From contig JBEKDZ010000010.1 of NCBI GenBank assembly GCA_050014095.1, forward strand, positions 1 through 5,250: DNA of 5,250 nt, read 5' to 3'. Each line of letters begins with the position of its first letter. The stretch's first letter is position 1. The stretch comes from RBG-13-51-18 sp050014095 (GTDB taxonomy: Bacteria > Chloroflexota > Dehalococcoidia > Dehalococcoidales > RBG-16-60-22). The position numbers were made by a program, and so were the translations under genes. The notes beneath the pieces are model-generated. The model was given only the letters and a program-made list of their open reading frames with translations, was not told the DNA's origin and did not search any database. This document shows positions 1 to 5,145 of the stretch, one piece after another.

Positions 1-235
1 AGAACGTCATCTTGACGTGGTCCTTGTAGGTTTCACCGGTGCATATCAAGCCGTTGTGTGACCAGACGGGAGTCCCCCATTTCCACTCTTCTACGATTTC
101 CGGATCGGCCTCCTTGATGGTCTTGCGTATCTCAGTGAGCATTCTCCCGCGCCAATCCCCCAGTTCCTTTATCCTCTTGCTGATCAGCTCAGACGGCCGT
201 ATATTGTCCGTCTGGCTTTTCTTGGTTATGGCCAT
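1..235 (-). CDS. DUF1801 domain protein, 3' end outside window
   Basis: The first 78 residues of a small cytosolic protein are visible; its C-terminus lies beyond base 1. Seen: the segment E49-E-W-K-W-G-T-P-V-W-S-H (about residues 49-60), then N-G-L-I-C-T-G-E-T-Y-K (61-71) and V-K-M-T-F, which is the conserved core of the DUF1801 family (YdhG-like, fold shared with the 'iron chaperone' group). Family members are usually about 110-140 residues, so roughly half is visible. The ATG at 235-233 is chosen because GAGGAGG on the minus strand (248-242) sits 6 bases upstream. The biochemical role of the family is poorly defined and I assign none. It faces away from the four plus-strand cassette genes and could be either an antisense cassette whose attC is site 1 or flanking chromosome. 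Confidence 0.85.
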   Translation of the reverse strand, partial: MAITKKSQTDNIRPSELISKRIKELGDWRGRMLTEIRKTIKEADPEIVEEWKWGTPVWSHNGLICTGETYKDHVKMTF

Positions 236-459
236 ACAAAACCTCCTCGTTACAAAGATGTAGACAATATTTATACTATAGAAAAATCTAATTTCCATAA
301 GTCTCCAAATACTCCTCCAAACTAAACGGATTTTGCGGAATCCATGATTAAAAAAAGAGCGGTTATTCCATTATTTATTGATGATATGAACCTTTAGACA
401 ATTGTAGCCACCATGACAGTAAAGGTTACTACGATTAAAGAGCATATGTTTTATTGCTC
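236..459. other. AT-rich spacer between DUF1801 gene and first attC
   Basis: No convincing gene lies here. The part next to the DUF1801 start (about 264-300) is AT-rich and on the minus strand contains TATAGTATAAATAT, a plausible -10 area for that gene, although no good -35 at standard spacing could be fixed. A 17-codon plus-strand frame beginning at 344 lacks a ribosome binding site and is not called. If the DUF1801 gene is an antisense cassette, this is its leader and promoter region. Confidence 0.5.
242..248 (-). promoter_or_regulatory. Ribosome binding site of DUF1801 gene
   Basis: GAGGAGG on the minus strand, 6 bases before the ATG. It is a near-perfect anti-16S match and fixes the start of the partial gene. 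Confidence 0.75.
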
Positions 460-590
460 GCCCAACCCGCGGTTGCAGCGGATTTGGCCTTCGGCTTGGG
501 TCTTCGTTGGTATGCTCTTCGGCGGTGGAATAAGTATAATGAACCTCATCAAGCACAGTCGGCCAAACCGCTGAACCTAAGCCGTTGGGC
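460..590 (+). repeat. attC-like recombination site 1 (131 bp)
   Basis: R'' box GCCCAAC at 460-466 and inverted R' box GTTGGGC at 584-590 bound the site. Inside, CAGCGGATTTGGCC (476-489) pairs with GGCCAAACCGCTG (561-573) perfectly except for one extra base, A482. Such an extrahelical base in the L'' arm is a hallmark of folded bottom-strand attC sites. Spacers between the R and L boxes are 9 nt on the left and 10 nt on the right. The region between the arms (490-560) is the variable terminal structure. By analogy with known attC sites the crossover lies between G584 and T585. The site would terminate a cassette lying to its left. This is the clearest of the four sites. Confidence 0.85.
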
Positions 591-631
591 AGCCAAGACC
601 ATCCAAGAGGTGCGTTTATCTACTCACCATC

Positions 632-636
632 GGGAG
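632..636 (+). promoter_or_regulatory. Ribosome binding site of cassette A gene
   Basis: GGGAG lies 6 bases before ATG 643. It decides the start, because the reading frame stays open upstream through attC site 1 to 454, where no such site occurs and the residues do not resemble a signal peptide. Confidence 0.65.
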
Positions 637-642
637 TTAATA

Positions 643-2145
643 ATGAGAATTAAAAAGGATCGGATTTTCCTTACTTGGATTGCTTGCTGTTTGACCTTAT
701 CAGGTTGCACAGGCGCTGGAACAGCCGCGTCCACATCGACTGCGTCCCTCGCGCCGGCCATTACGCCGACGCCTACCGTCCCTTCAATGCCTGCCATCCC
801 TGCCACTTCCACTCTTACCCCAATGTTTACTGCCACTCCCATCCCTTTCCCGACTCTCACCCTTAAACCGGGCGAAAACTATTTCAGCATAGACGGAAAA
901 CCGGGCTTCATTTTCTCCAGAAATATAGCCGGGTATGAGCAGGACCATTACAACACCTTCCTTGATTGGATGAAAACCGGTGGCAGCAAACTCGCCCGGA
1001 TCCAGCTTGACAGCCTTGGAATGGGCTATACCAGCTCCGGCGGAGTTGACGAGAATTGGGCTGCCCAGTGGGACCGGGTCTTCGACAAAGCCGAAGCGGA
1101 TGGAATCTACATTCTGCCCGTATTCTCTGGCTGGTTCGACTGGAACTCCGGAACCGGCTATTCCACCTGGAAATCCAATCCACTGAACGCCGCCAATGGC
1201 GGACCCGTCAAATCACCGGCCGAACTGTTCCAAAAAGATTCCGCCACCCAGATCCTGTGGCTTCAATGGATGCAAACTCTGGTAAAGCGCTGGCAGAGCC
1301 GCAGGAATATTCCTGCATGGGAAATCTTTTCAGAAGTCAACCTAGCAAGCGGAGGCACCGAATCCACAGGGATCTCTTTTGTGAACCTTGCGGCATCCAT
1401 GATCCGCGCCTCCGACCCGGCCCACCGGCCGGTCACTGCCTCCCTGGCCGACGACGGACGCTGGCCGAATTTCTACCGGGCAACAGAGATTGATTCTATA
1501 AACATCCATCCCTACCCGATCGACTCCCGGCTTGACCGGTTTGTGGTAGCGGGGGTGCGCCAGTTCCTGACTGCTTATAAGAAGCCAGTCCTGATCGGTG
1601 AATCCGACCTTGTCGACCCATCGAAAAACCCGGATGCGGACAAGGCCCTTATCGGGGTCAGGCATGCTATTTGGGCCGGGCTCGTCTCCGGAGCGATGAA
1701 TGGACGTGGCCTTTATTGGGTAGATTCATTCGCGATCTATTTCCAGAATCTGGGTTACTCGTTCCTACAAAAGTTCGCTGATGCGGACTTGCCCGCCTCC
1801 AGATTTGTTCAGGGGGTCGATTTCTCTGGTTTCAAGCCGCTGGCCTCCATACCTTCGTCCGCGGTCTGGGGAGCTGCCGTTGGTAATGAAACCATGGTGA
1901 TCGGCTGGTACCGGGATGCAACCAGTGAACCACCGGATTGGAACCTGAAACCTAAAATCTCCAAACAAACCGTCATCCTCACCGTTCCCGGTACGGCCGC
2001 CAACTGGCAAATAGATTTCTATAACACCAAGACCGGGGTCGATATCGTCAGTTCTACTATGGTTACTCGGACAAGTGATAAGATTACGATAACTCTACCG
2101 GAGTTTAAAGATGACATTGCCTTCAAAATGTATATTCAAAAATGA
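643..2145 (+). CDS. Secreted lipoprotein, clan GH-A glycoside hydrolase-like
   Basis: A 500-residue protein, probably anchored on the cell surface and acting on polysaccharide or oligosaccharide. Seen: basic N-terminus, hydrophobic stretch about 8-20, then lipobox L19-S-G-C22, giving lipid attachment at C22. A Thr/Pro/Ser/Ala-rich linker spans about 23-76. The catalytic region is about 80-395: W226-E-I-F-S-E-V-N puts a likely acid/base at E231 near the end of strand 4, N-I-H-P-Y-P has H289, L-I-G-E-S gives a likely nucleophile E320, and G-L-Y-W-V matches the conserved Trp after strand 8. The 89-residue gap between the two Glu fits GH5-type (beta/alpha)8 barrels. Residue 230 is Ser where most clan members have Asn, so the exact family and substrate are unclear. 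About residues 400-500 look like a beta-sandwich. It is the sole gene of cassette A. A non-catalytic relative is possible because of the Ser. Confidence 0.85.
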   Translation: MRIKKDRIFLTWIACCLTLSGCTGAGTAASTSTASLAPAITPTPTVPSMPAIPATSTLTPMFTATPIPFPTLTLKPGENYFSIDGKPGFIFSRNIAGYEQDHYNTFLDWMKTGGSKLARIQLDSLGMGYTSSGGVDENWAAQWDRVFDKAEADGIYILPVFSGWFDWNSGTGYSTWKSNPLNAANGGPVKSPAELFQKDSATQILWLQWMQTLVKRWQSRRNIPAWEIFSEVNLASGGTESTGISFVNLAASMIRASDPAHRPVTASLADDGRWPNFYRATEIDSINIHPYPIDSRLDRFVVAGVRQFLTAYKKPVLIGESDLVDPSKNPDADKALIGVRHAIWAGLVSGAMNGRGLYWVDSFAIYFQNLGYSFLQKFADADLPASRFVQGVDFSGFKPLASIPSSAVWGAAVGNETMVIGWYRDATSEPPDWNLKPKISKQTVILTVPGTAANWQIDFYNTKTGVDIVSSTMVTRTSDKITITLPEFKDDIAFKMYIQK

Positions 2146-2208
2146 TCTAGCTGGAGATTACATCCTTGTTTCATGTCGAAAAACAAATCGCCACTTCACC
2201 TTATACGC

Positions 2209-2430
2209 ACCCAACCCGCGGCTGCAGCCGACCCCCGCTAAGTTCACGCGGGGGCAGGCCTTAGCCAAGGCTCTTTGAGAGAACGTTTAATTTACGTTTC
2301 TATTTTCCTGTTAAAATGGTAATTGAAATGCGGAATCGGTCTAGCGCCCCATTGCCCCCCGGAGCAATCACCACTTGTTTTTTTGGGTGGTGATGAATTG
2401 CGAAGGGGGCTGAGACGCTAGCCGTTGGGT
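2209..2430 (+). repeat. attC-like recombination site 2, long form (222 bp)
   Basis: R'' ACCCAAC (2209-2215) and R' GTTGGGT (2424-2430) are exact inverted repeats, differing from the other sites by the same compensating end base. L'' CAGCCGACCCCC (from 2225) pairs with GGGGGCTG (2405-2412), leaving GA unpaired. Spacers are 9 nt left and 11 nt right, as in site 3. The interior is large and holds several hairpins: CCCCCGC/GCGGGGG (2232-2238 with 2248-2254), GCCTT/AAGGC (2258-2262 with 2267-2271), ATCACCAC/GTGGTGAT (2367-2374 with 2387-2394) and CTAGCG/CGCTAG (2341-2346 with 2416-2421). The crossover is predicted between G2424 and T2425. Confidence 0.82.
2367..2394. repeat. Perfect hairpin inside attC site 2
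   Basis: ATCACCAC (2367-2374) and GTGGTGAT (2387-2394) form an 8-bp stem with a T-rich 12-base loop. A second, looser layer, GCAAT (2364-2368) against ATTGC (2397-2401), could extend it. It probably forms the tip of the folded attC. A run of T lies in the loop, not after the stem, so it is not a classic intrinsic terminator. Confidence 0.6.
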
Positions 2431-3485
2431 GACCATTTTAATTTGATGCAGTTATTGTTAGGAGGTGGTATATGATAGCAAAACAAGCATTTGGACGTAC
2501 CGGACATTTGAGTTCACGCATTATTCTGGGAGGGGCGGCCTTTGCCCAAGTCAATCAACCGGAAACCGATGCGACTTTGGAATTGGCCTTGTCTTTTGGA
2601 GTAAATCATGTCGATGTAGCTGCCAGTTACGGCGAAGCGGAAATCCGCGTCGGTGACTGGATCAGTCGCCATGGTAAGCCCTTCTTTCTTGCCACGAAAA
2701 CAGAAGAACGCACAGCGGTTAAAGCGCGAGAGCAAATCCATCGCTCACTGGAGCGGCTAAAGGTAGAACAAGTGGATCTTCTTCAATTACATAACTTGGT
2801 TGATCCGCAAGAGTGGGAAACGGCATTGGGGCCCTCTGGAGCTTTGGAGGCCGCCATCGAAGCACGAGAACAAGGATTAGTTCGCTTTATCGGCATTACG
2901 GGGCACGGACTTACGGTTGCGGAAATGCACCGCCGAGCGCTGGAGCGATTTGATTTTGACTCCGTTTTACTTCCATTTAGTTACGTGATGGCGCAAAATG
3001 AACAATATATCAGCGAGTTTTGGAACCTGGCTAGCATATGCCATTCACGGAATGTGGCGGTGCAGACCATTAAATCCATCGTGCATCGTCCGTGGGGCGA
3101 GAGTGCGCCCAGTCGGGCCACCTGGTATCAACCGCTGGAAGATCAAGTCGCCATCGATCGAGCCGTACATTGGGTTTTGGGAAATGCGGGATTATTTCTA
3201 AACTCGGTGGGAGATATACAGGTTCTGCCCAGAGTGTTAGGCGCAGCCGATCGTTTTAAGACAGCGCCCACAGATGAAGAAATGCAAACGCAGATGAACA
3301 AATTGGGGATACAGCCGCTTTTTACATAAAACAAAATAGGAGGCCACCCAACACGCGGCTGCAGCCGACCTCCCCCTTCGCAAACCATTGCCGCACAAAG
3401 TACGGGCGGAAATTGCTTCGGGGGACAGGCCCGCTTAACCGCAAAAACGCGAGAGTAAGCGGGGGGCGGGCTGAGCCGGCGGCCG
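2425..3485 (+). mobile_element. Integron gene cassette B (aldo/keto reductase)
   Basis: Defined by the crossover points in sites 2 and 3. About 1.06 kb: a 47-base leader, one plus-strand gene (2472-3329) and a 3' attC. Structural inference only. Confidence 0.72.
2472..3329 (+). CDS. Aldo/keto reductase
   Basis: A 285-residue cytosolic oxidoreductase of the AKR superfamily, expected to reduce an aldehyde or ketone with NAD(P)H. Seen: N-terminal F-G-R-T-G (7-11) and L-G-G (19-21), typical of the AKR opening beta-hairpin. The catalytic tetrad is recognisable: D48 and Y53 in V-D-V-A-A-S-Y-G, K76 in A-T-K-T, H107 in L-L-Q-L-H-N. G-L-V-R-F-I-G-I-T-G-H (about 135-145) is the usual strand-5 signature. 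The C-terminal half around A-V-H-W-V-L-G matches the bacterial subgroup whose members carry a 'W.L' segment. It is slightly shorter than the usual 300-340 residues and lacks a ferredoxin-type Cys cluster at the C-terminus. AGGAGGTG begins 12 bases before the ATG (6-base gap after AGGAGG) and gives strong support for this start. Substrate unknown. Confidence 0.9.
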   Translation: MIAKQAFGRTGHLSSRIILGGAAFAQVNQPETDATLELALSFGVNHVDVAASYGEAEIRVGDWISRHGKPFFLATKTEERTAVKAREQIHRSLERLKVEQVDLLQLHNLVDPQEWETALGPSGALEAAIEAREQGLVRFIGITGHGLTVAEMHRRALERFDFDSVLLPFSYVMAQNEQYISEFWNLASICHSRNVAVQTIKSIVHRPWGESAPSRATWYQPLEDQVAIDRAVHWVLGNAGLFLNSVGDIQVLPRVLGAADRFKTAPTDEEMQTQMNKLGIQPLFT

Positions 3486-3491
3486 TTGGGC
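3346..3491 (+). repeat. attC-like recombination site 3 (146 bp)
   Basis: R'' ACCCAAC (3346-3352) and R' GTTGGGC (3485-3491) flank an L'' arm starting CAGCC (3362-3366) and an L' arm GGCTG (3469-3473), with further C-run/G-run pairing (3371-3375 with 3461-3466). Spacers are 9 and 11 nt, as in site 2. An inner hairpin CCCGCTTA/TAAGCGGG (3430-3437 with 3456-3463) is present. The outer bases differ (A against C), giving one mismatch at the tip. The R'' box begins 16 bases after the aldo/keto reductase stop codon, a tight gene-to-attC spacing. Crossover predicted between G3485 and T3486. Confidence 0.82.
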
Positions 3492-3510
3492 GCAAGCAGC
3501 GAGGAAATTT

Positions 3511-3514
3511 GGAG
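3511..3514 (+). promoter_or_regulatory. Ribosome binding site of cassette C gene
   Basis: GGAG lies 7 bases before ATG 3522. It favours this start over the in-frame TTG at 3486, which is part of the attC crossover box itself. Confidence 0.6.
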
Positions 3515-3521
3515 TAAACGA

Positions 3522-4085
3522 ATGAAGATAGAAGAACCTTACTACGAAGTGATTTCTACAGTCTTCGGAGGGATGGGAATCGTTTGGTGGAAATCAATAT
3601 CCGGGCCGAGGGTTCTACAAACAATACTGGACAAGGGGCAGGAGCCGGTAGAGAAAATAATTCATAAAAGTTATCCCAATGCACAACAGCTTACATCTCC
3701 GGTAATAATTGAACTTGGCAATAAAATTAAGTGTTATCTGAAAGGTGAAGTGGTCATTTTCGATTTAGGGATGATAGCACTGGAGGTATGTGGGGCGTTC
3801 CAGCAAAAAGTTTTATTGGCAGAATATGGGATACCCAGGGGATGGGTCAGCACATATGGAAGAATTGCAAAATATGTAGGTGTTATGAAAGGAAGTCGGG
3901 CGGTAGGACGGGCATTAGCAGAGAATCCATTCCCAATCATCATACCTTGCCATCGAGCGGTCAGAGCCGATGGGGAAATAGGGGGATACCAAGGCGGGAA
4001 AGAGATGAAACGTGCGCTATTAAAAATGGAAGGTGTGAACTTTACGGTAATGGGTAAGGTATCAATGCAGAAGGTACATTACTGA
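3522..4085 (+). CDS. ogt: Methylated-DNA--[protein]-cysteine S-methyltransferase
   Basis: A 187-residue DNA repair protein expected to remove alkyl groups from O6 of guanine by irreversible transfer to its own cysteine. Seen: P142-C143-H-R-A-V contains the acceptor C143; R126-A-V-G-R-A-L-A-E-N-P-F-P-I-I-I precedes it, with R126 in the position of the Arg that helps flip the base. Y112-G-R-I-A is the usual helix before it. The tail G154-G-Y-Q-G-G-K-E-M-K-R-A-L-L-K-M-E-G is the standard end of the domain. The N-terminal about 85 residues are the poorly conserved first domain. Length fits single-function Ogt/MGMT proteins. It looks richer in A and T than the cassette A gene, suggesting a different origin. 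There is no Ada-type regulatory domain. The symbol ogt is by family resemblance, not a proven orthologue. Confidence 0.93.
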   Translation: MKIEEPYYEVISTVFGGMGIVWWKSISGPRVLQTILDKGQEPVEKIIHKSYPNAQQLTSPVIIELGNKIKCYLKGEVVIFDLGMIALEVCGAFQQKVLLAEYGIPRGWVSTYGRIAKYVGVMKGSRAVGRALAENPFPIIIPCHRAVRADGEIGGYQGGKEMKRALLKMEGVNFTVMGKVSMQKVHY

Positions 4086-4108
4086 GCTGGCGAGCAGCAC
4101 CCCCATAT

Positions 4109-4142
4109 ATAGTATGAATCAAAGCAATTGATTGAGTACTAT
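4109..4142. repeat. Interrupted inverted repeat after cassette C gene
   Basis: ATAGTA (4109-4114) pairs with TACTAT (4137-4142), and inside it AATCAA (4117-4122) pairs with TTGATT (4128-4133), loop AGCAA. It begins 24 bases after the stop codon. No T run follows, so it is not a standard terminator; it may act as a weak 3' end structure or be chance in AT-rich DNA. Confidence 0.35.
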
Positions 4143-4160
4143 AGTCGAAGACAGAAATGC

Positions 4161-4291
4161 GCCCAACCTGCGGCTGCAGGCGGCTTGATATACCGCGGCG
4201 AGATTTGTTGAATATTCTTCGATGAGCTTTCGTGTAAAATAATCGTAGTTGTGCACAGCTGACAATGCTACTAGGCCGCCGGCCATTGGGC
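4161..4291 (+). repeat. attC-like recombination site 4, degenerate (131 bp)
   Basis: R'' GCCCAAC (4161-4167), the 9-nt spacer ending CGGCTG and the following CAG match the left halves of sites 1-3. The right half differs. The R' box reads ATTGGGC (4285-4291) instead of GTTGGGC, so the conserved G at the crossover is lost. The best L' partner, GCCGCCGG (4275-4282), pairs with CAGGCGGC (4177-4184) with one mismatch but lies only 2 nt from R', where the other sites have 10-11 nt. It is therefore probably an inactive or poorly active site. Confidence 0.7.
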
Positions 4292-4318
4292 ACCTGAATC
4301 ATAAAAGGCAAATATCCC

Positions 4319-4876
4319 TTGGTAAAGACATTGATTTCTGAAATAAAAAAGCTTTCCCGAAGGAAGGGGGTCGTATTAATTGCCATTGATGGCCTGGGCG
4401 GCTCGGGGAAAACCACCCTGGCAGAATTACTAAAGACAGGGCTGGAAAACAGCGTAATTATTCAACTGGATGATTTTTATTCGCCGACTTTGCACGCCGC
4501 GGATCTGCTTCGTCTGAAAGAACAGGTATTGCTGCCTTTACATAATCATCAAGAAGCCAAATACCGGGTATACGAATGGAAAACAAATAGTTATTCCGAT
4601 TGGCACATCCTTAAACCGGAAGGAATATTTATCATCGAAGGGGTATACGCACTCGATAAAAATATTCGGGATTATTATGACGTGAAGGTATGGATTGATT
4701 ACCCCGCTGACTTGGGACTCGAGCGGGGTATCAAAAGGGATATTACAAGAGATGGCGTGGATAATACCGATACGTGGAAAAATATTTGGATGCCGCTGGA
4801 AGCGAAGTACAAAACCGAGCAGGAACCGGATAAATCCGCCGATTATATTATTGCGGGCAAAAAAATTTTGTGGTAA
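4319..4876 (+). CDS. Uridine kinase-like P-loop phosphotransferase
   Basis: A 185-residue cytosolic ATP-binding kinase of the uridine kinase/phosphoribulokinase-like group. Seen: Walker A G25-L-G-G-S-G-K-T32 after a hydrophobic strand V-V-L-I-A-I-D; V-I-I-Q-L-D51-D52-F-Y, the usual strand with the catalytic Asp after it; a Y-R-V-Y-E-W segment (82-87); I-F-I-I-E107-G-V-Y-A-L, a strand-plus-Glu pattern found in this group; and R136-G-I-K-R-D-I-T-R-D, a likely Arg-rich lid. The true substrate (nucleoside or another small molecule) cannot be read from this. Start: an in-frame stop at 4295 and no ATG or GTG before the Walker A leave TTG 4319, with AAAGG at 4304-4308 ten bases upstream; a TTG at 4331 is the alternative. 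It follows attC site 4 by 27 bases, as a cassette gene would, but no attC is seen behind it. Confidence 0.85.
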   Translation: MVKTLISEIKKLSRRKGVVLIAIDGLGGSGKTTLAELLKTGLENSVIIQLDDFYSPTLHAADLLRLKEQVLLPLHNHQEAKYRVYEWKTNSYSDWHILKPEGIFIIEGVYALDKNIRDYYDVKVWIDYPADLGLERGIKRDITRDGVDNTDTWKNIWMPLEAKYKTEQEPDKSADYIIAGKKILW

Positions 4877-5085
4877 TAAATCCGTCATTATCAAGCACAG
4901 ATGGCTCTAGGATGACCGGCGGTGGCTTCACGCAGATGCGCGGGCCGGGATTATTTCATCGAACGGGGTATTGGGTCAAGAGCGCAATAATTATTAAACA
5001 CTCGAGAATTTGAAAAGCCGGCTTCGACGGCGGGTAATGGCGGTTATCGCATCGACGGCCTTTCATGTAGAATGAGTGATGTATC

Positions 5086-5101
5086 GCTTGGCCGGCCAAG
5101 C
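5086..5101. repeat. 16-bp perfect palindrome
   Basis: GCTTGGCCGGCCAAGC is fully self-complementary with no loop, 45 bases before the FGGY kinase start. It could be an operator for a dimeric regulator. As a hairpin it would lose its central bases to the loop. Its position just upstream of a sugar kinase gene makes an operator attractive, but no regulator is in view. Confidence 0.45.
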
Positions 5102-5107
5102 CGGTGA

Positions 5108-5134
5108 TTTTCAAACCGTTGCTCGATTTATATT
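5108..5134 (+). promoter_or_regulatory. Possible promoter of FGGY kinase gene
   Basis: TATATT (5129-5134) is a five-of-six match to a -10 box, but the nearest -35-like element, TTTTCA (5108-5113), sits only 15 bases away. With the shifted -10 TATTAA (5131-5136) the spacing is 17 but both boxes are weaker. Transcription would start within a few bases of the ATG, which fits the lack of a Shine-Dalgarno sequence there (short-leader or leaderless mRNA). Weak evidence. Confidence 0.3.
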
Positions 5135-5145
5135 AAACTCTTGCG

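Larger units (their letters stand above)
585..2424 (+). mobile_element. Integron gene cassette A (lipoprotein glycosidase)
   Basis: Boundaries are inferred from the G/TT crossover in the R' boxes of sites 1 and 2. The unit, about 1.84 kb, holds a short leader, one plus-strand gene (643-2145) and its own attC at the 3' end. This is large compared with the sub-kilobase cassettes common in integrons. Mobility is inferred from structure only; no integrase is visible. Confidence 0.7.
3486..4285 (+). mobile_element. Integron gene cassette C (Ogt-type repair protein)
   Basis: Bounded by the crossover in site 3 and the equivalent position in site 4, about 0.8 kb. Contains a 36-base leader, one plus-strand gene (3522-4085), a short spacer with an inverted repeat and a 3' attC that looks partly decayed. 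Whether it could still excise is doubtful. Confidence 0.65.
4877..5145. other. Non-coding spacer at right end of array
   Basis: No supportable gene in 269 bases. I searched for a pair of inverted RYYYAAC/GTTRRRY boxes and found none; only an isolated ATTGGGT at 4970-4976 resembles an R' box and has no partner. It contains the palindrome at 5086-5101 and, near the right end, a possible promoter for the FGGY kinase gene. This is a candidate array/chromosome boundary. Confidence 0.5.

Noticed and set aside
371..556. 61-codon minus-strand frame overlapping attC site 1
   Set aside because: It runs through the imperfect palindrome of the site, matches no family I recognise and has no ribosome binding site.
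454..642. N-terminal extension of the lipoprotein frame through attC site 1
   Set aside because: The extra 63 residues are translated attC sequence, there is no ribosome binding site for it, and the ATG at 643 begins a textbook lipoprotein signal peptide with a ribosome binding site.
1342..1665. Minus-strand frames inside the lipoprotein gene
   Set aside because: Arg/Pro/Gly-rich translations opposite a well-supported gene; typical antisense shadow frames.
2289..2317. Promoter within attC site 2 (TAAAAT at 2312-2317)
   Set aside because: The -10-like box has no acceptable -35 at 16-18 bases, and the region is AT-rich enough for this to be chance.
3486..3521. Upstream TTG start for the Ogt-type gene
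   Set aside because: The TTG is part of the R' box of attC site 3; ATG 3522 has GGAG at good spacing and gives a normal family length.
460..4291. CRISPR array
   Set aside because: Only four copies, 131-222 bases long, spaced by whole genes and conserved mainly at their ends; this is attC architecture and not short direct repeats with spacers.
460..4291. Terminal inverted repeats of insertion sequences
   Set aside because: The inverted boxes lie at both ends of each short non-coding site, not at both ends of a transposase gene, and no transposase is present.
4042..4416. 124-codon minus-strand frame
   Set aside because: It overlaps the end of the Ogt gene, attC site 4 and the Walker A region of the kinase; it is explained as a shadow of these.
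4970..4976. Isolated ATTGGGT as R' box of a fifth attC
   Set aside because: No matching ACCCAAY box or L arms occur between the kinase stop codon and this point, and no CAGC-type arm precedes it.
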